DNA of 64,000 nt from Sphingobium sp. KCTC 72723 (GTDB taxonomy: Bacteria; Pseudomonadota; Alphaproteobacteria; Sphingomonadales; Sphingomonadaceae). The position numbers and the translations under genes are program-made. Under the pieces are notes generated by a model that was not told the DNA's origin, ran no database searches, and was given only the letters and a program-made list of their open reading frames with translations. The first letter of the stretch is position 1, and each line of letters opens with the position of its first letter. This document shows, in pieces, positions 1-8,698 of the stretch. The stretch spans positions 2,989,501 to 3,053,500 of the forward strand of contig NZ_CP060388.1 in the NCBI RefSeq assembly GCF_014280435.1, in the 5' to 3' direction.

Positions 1-487
1 GATAGGCGTTCCAGGCCGTCTTGTCCGACCGCGCGAAATGATAGCCGAACTGGATATGATTGTGGACGAAATCGACGATCGCATCGACCCGGTCCCGCGC
101 CGACAGATAATGCGCAAAATTCCCCCAAGCGACCTGCATCAGCCGGTCGGTTTCGCAATAGCGACTGCCCAGCAGATAGGGCATGACCGCGTCGGGCAGA
201 TCCTCGACCGGCGTCTGAGGGCCATCGGGCGCGCGCACGTCCGGCTCGCCATCATCCTCGATCACGAAATCGCAGGACAAAGTGACGCCCCCTGCCGGAA
301 TGGCCAGTCGGGTGGCGACATTGCCGAACCCGTCCTCGAACTGATAAAGCGGTATGTCCGGGCTGGCCATCAACCGCTGGGGCGTGCGCAAATCCTGATG
401 GCGCGAAGGATGCACGTTCAACAACGCCATCATCGCGGTCTTGGTGTCAGTAACGAACTGAATATCATATCCGCAGCGGATCAGCAT
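1..487 (-). CDS. Transglutaminase-like family protein, C-terminus cut by window edge
   Basis: The first 162 residues are visible; the gene runs off the left edge. It starts at the ATG ending at 487, with an AGGAAAG Shine-Dalgarno 8 bases upstream inside the end of the preceding gene, and only 5 bases separate the two genes. The visible part begins MLIRCGYDIQF and holds the beta-rich N-terminal domain that precedes the cysteine-protease-like core in bacterial transglutaminase-like proteins; the last visible residues (around VDFVHNHIQFGY) lead into that core. The catalytic Cys/His/Asp lie outside the window, so activity cannot be judged. It is a different subtype from its neighbour and probably co-transcribed with it. 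Such proteins are thought to act as proteases or peptide-modifying enzymes; the substrate is unknown. Confidence 0.8.
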   Translation of the reverse strand, partial: MLIRCGYDIQFVTDTKTAMMALLNVHPSRHQDLRTPQRLMASPDIPLYQFEDGFGNVATRLAIPAGGVTLSCDFVIEDDGEPDVRAPDGPQTPVEDLPDAVMPYLLGSRYCETDRLMQVAWGNFAHYLSARDRVDAIVDFVHNHIQFGYHFARSDKTAWNAY

Positions 488-492
488 TTATG

Positions 493-1431
493 TCACTTTC
501 CTGAAACGCCGATGGCTCGGCTGTTGATGGCACCATGGTCGGTCGGGGAAAACAGGGCCGGGTCGGCGCGACGGACATCGACCGTTACGTCCATCCCCAG
601 GAAACTGGCGGGCGGGCCAAACCAGGTGCCGGACATCGGCAGCGCCTGAAAAGGATCGCGCGCGATGGCGACGCGGATCAGGCCGCGATTGCCGATGATG
701 CCGTTGGTCGGATCAAATTCGACCCAGCCCGATCCGGGCAGGAAGATGCGCACCCAGGCATGGGTATTGCCGCCCCCGACCACCCCTTCCGATCGGGACG
801 GGTTGTAGACATAGCCTGACACGAACCGCGCGGCGAAACCCAGCGCCCGCACCGCCTCGATCATCAATACGGCAAAGTCGCGGCACGTCCCCTGCCGTTT
901 CTTCAGCGTTTCGATCGGCGACTGGGTGCCTTTTTCATGGCGCGGGACATAAGTGAATTCCCGTTGGATGCCGGTGGCGATCTGCGTGAGCAGAGCGATC
1001 GTTTCGGTATTGCCGTTGTTACTGACGAACCCGCGCGCCCAATTGTCGACGATCCGTTCGGGGTCATGATATTCCCGTTCGATCGACCGCAGCAGGTCGG
1101 GCATGTCCTCCGACGAATAGGTGAAGGGGAACAGCCGGGCATAGGCTTCGACATCCACCTGCCTTTGCGCGATCGGTGCGTGGTCCAGCGTCATTTCGCT
1201 GGTGACGATCAGCCGCGATGCGCGCTGGTTGAACAAGGCGATCGCGACCGCGTTGCCAAAAACGTCGTGCAGCCAGCGCAACTCGCTGGGCGGCGGGTCG
1301 ATGTCCAGCCGCGCCGACAGCAGGCGCTGGTCAAATGCTTCGCGCGGGCGCATCATGATGCGATGTTCACCCAAGGATACTGGCTGCTGATAACGATAGG
1401 CAGTGACATGATGAATGGTCAGCAACGGCAT
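493..1431 (-). CDS. Transglutaminase-like cysteine protease family protein
   Basis: A 312-residue protein with an N-terminal beta domain (starts MPLLTIHHVTAYRY) and a C-terminal transglutaminase core. The triad is visible: Cys183 in GTCRDFA, His224 in NTHAWV and Asp240 in FDPTNG. The ATG at 1431 is preferred over an in-frame ATG 33 bases upstream because the family's conserved start matches it and AGGA lies 9 bases before it. The gene is divergent from the N-formylglutamate amidohydrolase, with only 14 bases between the start codons, and 5 bases upstream of a second transglutaminase-like gene. Related pairs in alphaproteobacteria often sit with ATP-grasp and alpha-E proteins in a presumed peptide-modification locus (established association); those partners are not visible here. 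It is probably cytoplasmic, with no signal peptide seen. Confidence 0.88.
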   Translation of the reverse strand: MPLLTIHHVTAYRYQQPVSLGEHRIMMRPREAFDQRLLSARLDIDPPPSELRWLHDVFGNAVAIALFNQRASRLIVTSEMTLDHAPIAQRQVDVEAYARLFPFTYSSEDMPDLLRSIEREYHDPERIVDNWARGFVSNNGNTETIALLTQIATGIQREFTYVPRHEKGTQSPIETLKKRQGTCRDFAVLMIEAVRALGFAARFVSGYVYNPSRSEGVVGGGNTHAWVRIFLPGSGWVEFDPTNGIIGNRGLIRVAIARDPFQALPMSGTWFGPPASFLGMDVTVDVRRADPALFSPTDHGAINSRAIGVSGK

Positions 1432-1445
1432 GGGGTCATGTCCTG

Positions 1446-2219
1446 ATGGCCGGGCGCACGGCATATGGTCTGTTGGGTCCGAATGATCCGGCGCCGTTCG
1501 GGCTGTTCAACGCGCAAGGGCGCTCCCCGTTCCTGCTGATCGGCGATCATGCCGGTTGCGCCTTTCCCGCCGCGCTGGGCGACATGGGGCTGGATGCGCA
1601 GGACCGGGGCCGTCACATCGCGATCGACATCGGCATATATGGCCTGGGCCATGCGCTCGCCCGCTTGCTCGACGCGCCCTTCCTGCATCAACCCTATTCG
1701 CGGCTGGTGATCGATTGTAACCGCGATCCCCTGCACCCTGACGCGATTCCATCCATGTCCGATGGGACATGGATCGGCGGCAATGACGGGTTGGACGATG
1801 CGGCAAGGACCGCCCGGATCGCGGCGATCCATAACCCCTATCATCGCGCCATAACGGACCTGATCACTACCCGCGCCGCCGCCGGGCATCAGACGATCCT
1901 GCTGTCTTTGCACAGTTTTACGCCGGTCATGGCAGGCATCGCCCGGCCCTGGCATGTCGGGATCATGCATTGGACAGGCTATGTCCATGTCGCTGTCGCA
2001 ATGCTGGCTGCGCTACGTTCCGATCCGGCCCTGACGGTCGGCGATAATCAGCCTTATGCGATGGATGCCACCGACTATACCGTGCCATTCCATGCCTCCG
2101 CCCACGCGCTGCCCTATGCGGAGATCGAGGTGCGGCAAGACCTGATCGGCGATGTCGCGGGGCAATCATCATGGGCGCAACGGCTTGCCGATGCGGCGCG
2201 ACAAGCCTTGCCCGCTTGA
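1446..2219 (+). CDS. N-formylglutamate amidohydrolase family protein
   Basis: A 257-residue protein of the HutG-like N-formylglutamate amidohydrolase family (zinc hydrolases releasing formate from N-formyl-L-glutamate in histidine breakdown, or acting on related N-acyl amino acids). Recognisable parts are an early GDHAGCAFP segment with a probable metal His, the SRLVIDCNRDP motif near residue 83, and LLSLHSFTPVM near residue 153 with another likely metal His. No other hut gene is nearby, so a role in histidine use is not supported by context. It diverges from the transglutaminase pair, which suggests a link with that locus instead. The ATG at 1446 has no good Shine-Dalgarno; a slightly later start is possible. 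Confidence 0.85.
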   Translation: MAGRTAYGLLGPNDPAPFGLFNAQGRSPFLLIGDHAGCAFPAALGDMGLDAQDRGRHIAIDIGIYGLGHALARLLDAPFLHQPYSRLVIDCNRDPLHPDAIPSMSDGTWIGGNDGLDDAARTARIAAIHNPYHRAITDLITTRAAAGHQTILLSLHSFTPVMAGIARPWHVGIMHWTGYVHVAVAMLAALRSDPALTVGDNQPYAMDATDYTVPFHASAHALPYAEIEVRQDLIGDVAGQSSWAQRLADAARQALPA

Positions 2220-2239
2220 GCATCCCGTCGAAAAGCGCA

Positions 2240-3352
2240 TCATCGCCGCATAAGACCGGCCTTGCGCAGCGCGTCCTCGATAATCGCCGCAACCCCTGCG
2301 CCGTTCTTCGCCATGACGGACGGGTGCAAAGTTGGGTGCGCGGGCGCTGGTGACGTTCTATCCGTCTTGGGCGTATTGCCTCGATCCGCAGGGGCCGCCA
2401 GCCCCCACGACCGGGCAATGTGCCGCGTGGACGATATGCCAGCCTCCAGCATATAGGGTGCAGGCGTGCCGCATCCGTCCGGCCCCAGACTGCTTAGCGG
2501 TGTGCCATGCCCCATGCCCATGATGTCATAGGCTTCGACGACTGATCGACCCTGTGCATCGCGCCAGATCCGGCATGGGGTTCCGTCGACGATATGGCGT
2601 TCGGGTGCCACATCGGCAACGCCATGCACGCCCGTCCATTGCGCGACGATACGTTCTGCATTGGACGGCGCTACCGTCCGGTCCGCACTGCCCTGCCACA
2701 CCGAAATGGTCGGCCATGGTCCGTCATGGTCCGATGCGTCACGGACCAGCGTCGTCAGTCGCGCGTCGGAAGGATAACCCTCCCCCCGCATCCGGGCAAA
2801 GGCATCGCCGACCGATGCTGCACTGCCGTGGGGCAAGCCGGCAATGATTGCACCACCGGCAAATATTTCAGGATAGCTCGCCAGCATGATCGACGCCATC
2901 GCGCCCCCGGCGGACAGGCCGGTCACGAATATTCGCCGCTCATCGATGTCGTGATTCGCGACCATCGTGGCAATCATCTGTGCGATGGAGCAGGCTTCTC
3001 CCTTACCCCGTGCCGAGTCAGCCGGGGAAAACCAGTTGAAGCACAGATTGGGATTATTGGCGCGTTGCTGCTCCGGCAACAGCACGGCAAAGCCCAGTTC
3101 ATCGGCCAGTTGCGACCAGCCCGCGCCACGATCATAGCCGCCTGCCGTCTGGGTGCAGCCATGCAGCACGACGACCAGCGGCGCGCCAGCCGCCAGATCG
3201 TCCGGCAGATAATATCTGGCACGCAAGGCACCGGGGTTGGTGCCAAATGCGCTGATGTCGCTCAGACGGTCGGTCGATGCAGCGTCGCCGTCGGGAAAGG
3301 CAGCCGGGCGTAGTTTGGCCAGTTGCGCAATCGTGGCACTTAATCGGGTCAT
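2240..3352 (-). CDS. PHB depolymerase-like esterase (alpha/beta hydrolase)
   Basis: A 370-residue alpha/beta hydrolase of the LpqC/short-chain PHA depolymerase type, which cleaves polyester or acyl-ester bonds. Seen: oxyanion-hole segment VVVLHGCTQT, nucleophile Ser147 in GLSAGGAM, Asp224 in GSADRTV and His282 in GMGHG. The ATG at 3352 is chosen because GGAG lies 7 bases upstream; an in-frame ATG 33 bases earlier lacks one. I see no convincing signal peptide, so it may act in the cytoplasm rather than as a secreted depolymerase. It ends about 20 bases from the convergent N-formylglutamate amidohydrolase. The etf operon terminator lies about 120 bases upstream of its start, so it is transcribed separately. 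Confidence 0.85.
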   Translation of the reverse strand: MTRLSATIAQLAKLRPAAFPDGDAASTDRLSDISAFGTNPGALRARYYLPDDLAAGAPLVVVLHGCTQTAGGYDRGAGWSQLADELGFAVLLPEQQRANNPNLCFNWFSPADSARGKGEACSIAQMIATMVANHDIDERRIFVTGLSAGGAMASIMLASYPEIFAGGAIIAGLPHGSAASVGDAFARMRGEGYPSDARLTTLVRDASDHDGPWPTISVWQGSADRTVAPSNAERIVAQWTGVHGVADVAPERHIVDGTPCRIWRDAQGRSVVEAYDIMGMGHGTPLSSLGPDGCGTPAPYMLEAGISSTRHIARSWGLAAPADRGNTPKTDRTSPAPAHPTLHPSVMAKNGAGVAAIIEDALRKAGLMRR

Positions 3353-3471
3353 ATCACGTCTCCAATGCAGGGCAGGAGCCTTCACCCCTCATCAACGCCC
3401 ATCATGCACATATTGTTGCTGCACTGCACAATAAACATGGTTCTGCGAATTACCCTGAGAGTGATGGTCGC

Positions 3472-3507
3472 AAAAAAAGGGCGCGGCCATCGCTGGCCGC
3501 GCCCTTT
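3472..3507 (-). terminator. Rho-independent terminator of the etfBA operon
   Basis: A perfect 14-bp stem (3476-3489 with 3494-3507) with a 4-base loop, built on GGGCGCGGCCA and its complement. On the minus strand it is followed by a run of seven T residues (the A run at 3472-3478). It begins about 20 bases after the etfA stop codon. Confidence 0.9.
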
Positions 3508-3526
3508 CCTATTGCCCGACGCAGCC

Positions 3527-4456
3527 TTACAGCTTGGCGGTAAGCTCCGGCACGATCTTGAACAGATCGCCGACCAGCCCGATGTCGGCCACCTGGAATA
3601 TCGGGGCGTCCTCATCCTTGTTGATGGCGATGATGGTCTTGCTGTCCTTCATTCCGGCAAGATGCTGGATCGCCCCGGAAATGCCGACCGCGACATAGAC
3701 TTCAGGCGCCACGATCTTGCCGGTCTGCCCGACCTGATAATCGTTCGGCACATAACCTGCGTCCACTGCCGCCCGGCTCGCACCGACGGCCGCGCCCAGC
3801 TTGTCGGCCAGCGGGAAGATCACTTCCTCGAACGTCGGCCCGTCCTTCAATGCCCGGCCACCCGACACGATGATCTTCGCACTGGTCAGTTCGGGACGCT
3901 CCAGCTTGGCGATCTCTGCGCCGACAAAGGACGACAGTCCCTTGTCCCCGGTCGATGCCACCGCTTCGACCACGCCCGAACCGCCGTCCCGCGCCGCCTT
4001 CTCGAACGCGGTGCCGCGCACGGTGATGACCTTCTTGGCGTCCTTGCTGCGGACCGTGGCAATCGCATTGCCCGCATAGATGGGCCGCGTGAACGTGCCG
4101 TCGCTCTCGACCGACAATATGTCCGACAGCTGCATCACGTCCAGCAGCGCGGCGACACGCGGCGCGATATTCTTGCCATTGCTCGTGGCCGGCGCGACGA
4201 AAGCATCATGATGCCCCATCAGTTCCACGATCAGCGGCGCGATATTCTCCGCCAGCGCATGGCCAAAGGCCGCGTCGTCGGCGACATGCACCTTGCCCAC
4301 GCCCGCAATCTGCGCGGCGGCATCGGCCACGCCGCCGACGCCTTCGCCAGCGACCAACAAATGCACTTCGCCCAGCTGCGAAGCAGCGGTGACGGCCGAG
4401 AGCGTCGCGTCCTTGACCGCGCCGCCTTCATGTTCAACCCATACCAGCGTTTTCAT
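3527..4456 (-). CDS. etfA: Electron transfer flavoprotein, alpha subunit
   Basis: A 309-residue ETF alpha subunit, the normal length. ETF accepts electrons from acyl-CoA and other flavin dehydrogenases and passes them to ETF:quinone oxidoreductase. The C-terminal FAD-binding domain is clear: [19 protein letters not shown] then [12 protein letters not shown] and [11 protein letters not shown]. It overlaps the etfB stop by 4 bases (ATGA) and ends at a strong terminator. It can serve the acyl-CoA dehydrogenases at 8.7 and 45.3 kb. A FadR-like palindrome upstream of etfB suggests that ETF expression is tied to this catabolic region, or to fatty-acid-type signals, rather than being constitutive. 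Confidence 0.97.
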   Translation of the reverse strand: MKTLVWVEHEGGAVKDATLSAVTAASQLGEVHLLVAGEGVGGVADAAAQIAGVGKVHVADDAAFGHALAENIAPLIVELMGHHDAFVAPATSNGKNIAPRVAALLDVMQLSDILSVESDGTFTRPIYAGNAIATVRSKDAKKVITVRGTAFEKAARDGGSGVVEAVASTGDKGLSSFVGAEIAKLERPELTSAKIIVSGGRALKDGPTFEEVIFPLADKLGAAVGASRAAVDAGYVPNDYQVGQTGKIVAPEVYVAVGISGAIQHLAGMKDSKTIIAINKDEDAPIFQVADIGLVGDLFKIVPELTAKL

Positions 4457-5202
4457 GCGGCTACTCCCATGGCCTTGAGCTTGGCGACCAGTTCATCAAC
4501 ATCGGCGACCTTCACGCCCGCCGTCCGCTTGGGCGGTTCGACGACCTTGAGCGTTTCCAGCCGGGCGCTGATGTCCACGCCATAATCGGCGGGGGTTTTC
4601 TGCGCCAAAGGCTTGGATTTCGCCTTCATGATGTTGGGCAGCGAAGCATAGCGCGGCTCGTTCAAACGCAGGTCGGTGGTGATGATCGCGGGCAGCGACA
4701 GCTTCACCGTCTCCAGCCCGCCATCGACTTCGCGCGTCACCGAAACGCTGCCATCGGCAACCTCGACCTTGCTGGCGAACGTGCCCTGCGGCAGGCCCAG
4801 CAGCGCGGCCAGCATCTGGCCGGTCTGGTTGCTGTCATCGTCGATCGCCTGCTTGCCCAGGATGATCAGGCCAGCGCCTTCCTCTTCCTGCACCTTGGCC
4901 AGCAACTTGGCCACGCCCAGCGGCTCGACATCCTCGTCGGTCTGGATCAAAATCGCCCGGTCGGCACCCATGGCCAGCGAAGTCCGCAGCGTTTCCTGCG
5001 CCTTCGCCACACCGATCGACACCGCAATCACCTCGGTCGCCACGCCCTTTTCCTTCAGGCGGATCGCTTCCTCGATCGCTATCTCGTCAAACGGATTCAT
5101 GCTCATCTTCACATTGGCAAGATCAACACCCGTCCCGTCCGCCTTCACACGCGGCTTCACATTATAATCAATCACCCGCTTCACAGGCACAAGGATCTTC
5201 AT
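4453..5202 (-). CDS. etfB: Electron transfer flavoprotein, beta subunit
   Basis: A 249-residue ETF beta subunit, the AMP-binding partner of EtfA. It starts [18 protein letters not shown], the classic opening. The ATG at 5202 has GGAG 6 bases upstream; the open frame continues far upstream but has no family sequence there. Conserved segments include [12 protein letters not shown] near residue 37, [15 protein letters not shown] in the middle and [22 protein letters not shown] near the C-terminus. It is the first gene of etfBA and is divergent from the FadR-type regulator. A perfect TGGTCAGACCA palindrome lies 21 bases before its start, well placed for repression. Confidence 0.97.
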   Translation of the reverse strand: MKILVPVKRVIDYNVKPRVKADGTGVDLANVKMSMNPFDEIAIEEAIRLKEKGVATEVIAVSIGVAKAQETLRTSLAMGADRAILIQTDEDVEPLGVAKLLAKVQEEEGAGLIILGKQAIDDDSNQTGQMLAALLGLPQGTFASKVEVADGSVSVTREVDGGLETVKLSLPAIITTDLRLNEPRYASLPNIMKAKSKPLAQKTPADYGVDISARLETLKVVEPPKRTAGVKVADVDELVAKLKAMGVAA

Positions 5203-5222
5203 TGCTTGCTCCATTGTTTTAA

Positions 5223-5233
5223 TGGTCAGACCA
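5223..5233. promoter_or_regulatory. FadR-like operator between etfBA and the GntR gene
   Basis: TGGTCAGACCA is a perfect palindrome with one central base and matches the TGGTNNNACCA core typical of FadR-subfamily GntR operators (established for FadR and LldR). It sits 21 bases from the etfB start and 100 bases from the regulator start. Related sites occur at 6095-6125, 9894-9924 and 18579-18609. Confidence 0.6.
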
Positions 5234-5332
5234 ATAAAGCCTGACGCGCGGCTGTCAATCCCGTTCGGTCCGGCCATTGCGCCTTTCGCGGCGGCGGCTA
5301 TAGCTTGACCCGTCCCTTTCGGAGCGCACCCT

Positions 5333-6067
5333 ATGGCATCGACCCCGTCCACCAAGCCCAGTTTCGCCCCCATCAAAACGCGGCGTGCGTTTGAAGTGAT
5401 TTGCGAGCAGATTCGCGAGCAATTGGCCGCAGGCACGCTCAAGGCCGGGGACAAGCTGCCCGCCGAACGCGAACTCGCGGTGGAATTTCAGGTCAGTCGC
5501 AGCGCGTTGCGCGAGGCGCTGCGCAGTCTGGAGGTCGCGGGGATCATCCGCAATGTGAAGGGTGCGAAGGGCGGGGCGTTCGTGCAGACGGCCGAGCCGG
5601 ACCGGATCGTGCAGGCGATGCAGGATTATGTCCATCTGGGCGACATTTCGCTGGGCGAACTGACCGAGGCGCGGTTGGCTTTGCAGGATATCATCGTCCG
5701 GCTGGCGTGCGCGCGCGCCACGGAAACCGACCTGGCCGAATTGGAGGCGATTGCCGAGCGGACCAAGCAGGAAACCAGCGTGGAGGCGCGCTATGCCTGC
5801 GCCGTGGAATATTATGCTGTGCTGGCGCGAGCGACCAAGAACCGCATCTTCGGCATATTCGTGGATTCGCTGTCGGCGATCCTACATGAATTTGTGCGCG
5901 GTCCCGATTATGAAACGTTGCAGCAATCGCTGATCGAGAGCCGGTTCAAGCTGGTGCGGCATTTGCGGGCGAGGGATGAGGAGGCCGCCGTCGCGGAAAT
6001 GCGCAAGCATCTGGAGCGGGTGCATCGCCATGTCCGCAAGAATAGCAAGGCCGCCGCCAAGGGCTGA
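5333..6067 (+). CDS. GntR-family (FadR subfamily) transcriptional regulator
   Basis: A 244-residue regulator with an N-terminal winged HTH (residues about 22-85; the hallmark [20 protein letters not shown] is present) and a C-terminal all-helical FCD ligand domain (about 105-230) of the type that binds small organic acids or acyl-CoAs. It is divergent from etfBA and immediately upstream of the class III CoA-transferase. FadR-like palindromes precede etfB, the CoA-transferase, the acyl-CoA dehydrogenase at 8.7 kb and the Rieske gene at 17.2 kb, so this protein is the natural candidate for their repressor. The ligand may be a pathway acid or its CoA ester. It should not be equated with E. coli FadR, which has a different ligand domain. 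Confidence 0.9.
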   Translation: MASTPSTKPSFAPIKTRRAFEVICEQIREQLAAGTLKAGDKLPAERELAVEFQVSRSALREALRSLEVAGIIRNVKGAKGGAFVQTAEPDRIVQAMQDYVHLGDISLGELTEARLALQDIIVRLACARATETDLAELEAIAERTKQETSVEARYACAVEYYAVLARATKNRIFGIFVDSLSAILHEFVRGPDYETLQQSLIESRFKLVRHLRARDEEAAVAEMRKHLERVHRHVRKNSKAAAKG

Positions 6068-6094
6068 TTGACCGCGCCGTCCCCATCGTGCAAT

Positions 6095-6125
6095 AGGTAG
6101 GACCATTGAATATTTGGTCCGACAG
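6095..6125. promoter_or_regulatory. Paired FadR-like operator before the CoA-transferase gene
   Basis: Site one, AGGTAGGACCA (6095-6105), differs from TGGTNNNACCA at one base. Site two, TGGTCCGACAG (6115-6125), keeps the left half-site. Their centres are exactly 20 bp apart, the same spacing as the pair at 9894-9924. The pair lies just upstream of the gene starting at 6140. Confidence 0.5.
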
Positions 6126-6139
6126 GATGGGTTGAGGAT

Positions 6140-7327
6140 ATGGCGGAAAATTCCACGGCAGCGATGGGCGGCGCGCTGGACGGCGTGCGGGTGCTGGATT
6201 TCACCAGTGTCATGGCCGGACCCTTTGCCACCCGGATGCTTGCGGACCTTGGCGCGGAGGTCATCAAGGTGGAATCGCTGGAGGGCGATCAGGTCCGTGC
6301 GCGGCCGCCAAAGCGCGACGGATACAGCGCCTATTTCGGCACGCTAAACGCGGGCAAGCAGTCCATTGCCTGCAACCTTAAATCGCCCGAAATCCTGGCG
6401 CTCATCAAACAACTGGTCGCGACCTGCGACGTGCTGGTCGAAAATTTCCGGCCCGGCGTCATGGCACGTTTTGGCCTGGATTTCGCGGCGCTGGCGGCGA
6501 TCAACCCGCGGCTCATCTATTGTTCCATTTCCGGCTATGGCCAGACCGGGCCGAAGGCGCTGCACCCGGCCTATGCGCCGGTGATCCATGCCGCCAGCGG
6601 TTTCGACATGGTCAATCTGCGCTATCAGGACGGGGCGGATCGGCCCGCGACCAGCGGCATCTTCATCGCCGACGTGCTGGGCGGCACGCATGCTTTCGGC
6701 GCGATCCAGGCGGCGCTCTATCAGCGGGAGCGGACCGGGCAGGGGCAGCATATCGACCTGTCGATGCTGGAAGCGATGGTCGGGATGCTGGTGTTCGAAA
6801 CGCAGGAAGCGCAGTTTCCGGGCGACGCGCGGCGGCCGCTTTATACCCCGCTCAAGACCAGCGACGGCTTCATCATGGTCGCGCCGACCAGCCCGCGCAA
6901 TTTCGAGCAATTGTCGGACGCGGTCGGCCATCCCGAATGGCGCGACGATCCGCGCTTCCTGACCAATGCGGATCGCAATGCCAATTGGGCGACGCTGCTG
7001 GCGCTGACCGAGGAGTGGACGATGGAGCGCAGCGCGGAGGAGGCCGAGGCGATCCTGTCGCGCCATGGCGTGCCATGCGCCCGCTATCGCGAGATTGGCG
7101 AGTTGCTGGACGACCCGCAACTGGCGGCGCGCGGCGCCTTTGCGCAGGTGCATGACGGCGCAGGCGCGTTCAAGGTGCCGAATCCGCCCTTCCGCATGAG
7201 CGGATCGCGGGTCGAGGCGCGGGACCATGTCGCGCGGCTGGGCGAGGATGGCGCGACGGTGCTGGCCGGGCTGGGCGTCAGCGCGGAGGTGGTCGCGGCA
7301 TTGCGGGCGCGCGGCGACCTGGGCTGA
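6140..7327 (+). CDS. Class III (CaiB/BaiF) CoA-transferase
   Basis: A 395-residue family III CoA-transferase, normal length. These enzymes move CoA from a donor acyl-CoA to a free acid, often as the activation step of catabolic pathways. Seen: N-terminal GVRVLDFTSVMAGPFATRML, the VENFRPG segment near residue 100, and the probable catalytic Asp178 in IFIADVLGG. The window has no CoA ligase, so this is the best candidate for activating a pathway acid, perhaps the product of the GMC/aldehyde dehydrogenase steps. It lies 72 bases after the FadR-type regulator with a paired FadR-like site between them. The Shine-Dalgarno GAGG is close (2 bases) to the chosen ATG. Confidence 0.93.
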   Translation: MAENSTAAMGGALDGVRVLDFTSVMAGPFATRMLADLGAEVIKVESLEGDQVRARPPKRDGYSAYFGTLNAGKQSIACNLKSPEILALIKQLVATCDVLVENFRPGVMARFGLDFAALAAINPRLIYCSISGYGQTGPKALHPAYAPVIHAASGFDMVNLRYQDGADRPATSGIFIADVLGGTHAFGAIQAALYQRERTGQGQHIDLSMLEAMVGMLVFETQEAQFPGDARRPLYTPLKTSDGFIMVAPTSPRNFEQLSDAVGHPEWRDDPRFLTNADRNANWATLLALTEEWTMERSAEEAEAILSRHGVPCARYREIGELLDDPQLAARGAFAQVHDGAGAFKVPNPPFRMSGSRVEARDHVARLGEDGATVLAGLGVSAEVVAALRARGDLG

Positions 7328-7731
7328 ACCGCGCCGTTGTGAAAGGTGCGAAGTTCACACCGTTGCAGGCCACGCATTTGCGTGGGCGCGGAAGGGTGGC
7401 GCGGATTTCGCAATAGGAGATTTTTTGCGAAGTTGGCGCGCGCGGGTTTGTGCGGATGGGGTGGCGTGGGGACGGACGGTTGGAAAGAGCCAAGGGTGAA
7501 TATGGCATGGGGGCGGGGGTGTAGGACAGGGCGAGATGGCGATCATTGCCATTCCCCAACGTCATGCCGGACTTGACCCGGCATCCCGCTTTTCTTGGCG
7601 CAAAAAGCGGGACCCCGGATCAAGTCCGGGGTGACGATTAAGGCGATGTTGGATTTGGCCGGTAGCGGACTGTCAGGCCTTCGCAGCATTACTCTTAAAG
7701 CTGCCATCGGAATCTGCGAATGATATCGTCA
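7328..7731. other. Intergenic region with three inverted repeats
   Basis: 404 bases without a supported gene. It holds CCACGCA-TT-TGCGTGG (7370-7385), possibly the end of the CoA-transferase transcript although no T run follows, an inverted repeat TTCGCAA/TTGCGAA (7407-7431) and the large palindrome described separately at 7560-7636. I see no tRNA or other RNA gene. Confidence 0.6.
7560..7636. repeat. REP-like extragenic palindrome
   Basis: An imperfect inverted repeat whose outer arms read GTCATGCCGGACTTGACCCG and its near-complement ending in CCGGGGTGAC, with an inner arm pair around CCGCTTTT and AAAAGCGG. The sequence resembles the short extragenic palindromes scattered in many alphaproteobacterial genomes. 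It can fold into one long hairpin and sits at the boundary between the CoA-transferase and the orphan gene at 7.7 kb. Confidence 0.7.
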
Positions 7732-8466
7732 TTATGGCCGGTCCGTCATAACAGTAGCGTGCCCTACCTGCGTCCCGGCGAGAATTTGCTCCGCGGCCTT
7801 CACCCCTCCGAATTTCTGCACTGGATCGAAACGGAAACGGAGGAATAGATCGAGTGGGACGGACGCTACGTTGATCATGTGCGTTACAGCATCAATTCGC
7901 TTGTGAAACGCCTTCATTAAGTGTGCATCAGCGACAGGGATTTGGCGTTGCAGTCGTTCGAATGTGGGGACGTGGAATGATATGCGGTTTGAGCCGACCG
8001 CTGGCCTCCAGCCACGCTCGGCAAAATCGACTGCAAACACCACATCCTCGTGCCAGACATTATCTGCGATGGGGCTTTCGCGATAAACATGCGCGAATGC
8101 ACGATTGCGGATGTCGAGCAAGATTGTGTGATCGACATGCTCCTGCGGCGCTAACTTCTTCGCATCGAGTTGAATCGAACCGCGCTCGCCCCTCTGCCCG
8201 CTTGTGCCAGTGGCTCGCGCATAGAGCATTACGCCTGTTATTAGCAGCGCGTTTTCTGTTGTCGCGCGAGAAAGTGAGCCTTGCTGCCGTGGACTACGCC
8301 GCAGTGAATTTAACGCTTCGCAAGCATCAGCAGATTGACGCAGATCAGCGTTGCAGGATTGCACTCGCCATACGCTCTCAATGCTGCGGCGCAAATCATC
8401 GAATTGTGCGTCATCTTTAAGCGCGAGTGCGATCTGGCGAAGATCGGTGAAGTCGGGAAAGCTCAT
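7732..8466 (-). CDS. Hypothetical protein with a HEPN-like motif
   Basis: A 244-residue protein I cannot assign to a named family. The ATG at 8466 is chosen; no clear Shine-Dalgarno is visible, and the open frame extends 12 codons further to a TTG. It contains R120-N121 followed four residues later by H126 (in DIRNRAFAHVY), which fits the R-polar-x4-H signature of HEPN-domain RNases or HEPN-like helical proteins. The rest looks mostly helical with no signal peptide or membrane segment. Its codon usage looks less GC-biased than its neighbours and it is flanked by long intergenic stretches and a REP-like palindrome, so it may have arrived separately from the catabolic genes. No partner nucleotidyltransferase (MNT) or toxin/antitoxin gene is adjacent. 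Confidence 0.6.
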   Translation of the reverse strand: MSFPDFTDLRQIALALKDDAQFDDLRRSIESVWRVQSCNADLRQSADACEALNSLRRSPRQQGSLSRATTENALLITGVMLYARATGTSGQRGERGSIQLDAKKLAPQEHVDHTILLDIRNRAFAHVYRESPIADNVWHEDVVFAVDFAERGWRPAVGSNRISFHVPTFERLQRQIPVADAHLMKAFHKRIDAVTHMINVASVPLDLFLRFRFDPVQKFGGVKAAEQILAGTQVGHATVMTDRP

Positions 8467-8698
8467 GCATGAAAGTTTCGCGTAATAGTGCCCAATTGGC
8501 AACCAGGACTTCTGACCAGAGCAATATGACTGTCGCGCAGAGAATTATCGTCGGGCGCCCCTTTTTTTATTTTCCCTTTAGATGGTGTCGGAGAGCGGCA
8601 GCTATCCGAAACGCCAAATCGTGTTCTTAGCGACAATAAGTGGCGCAAACCAGAAATTCGGCGGGAGCAGCCTATACCCCTCCCGCCCGCACCCTACG

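Noticed and set aside
7560..7636. The palindromic segment as a CRISPR repeat
   Set aside because: There is one copy only, with no spacers and no cas genes.
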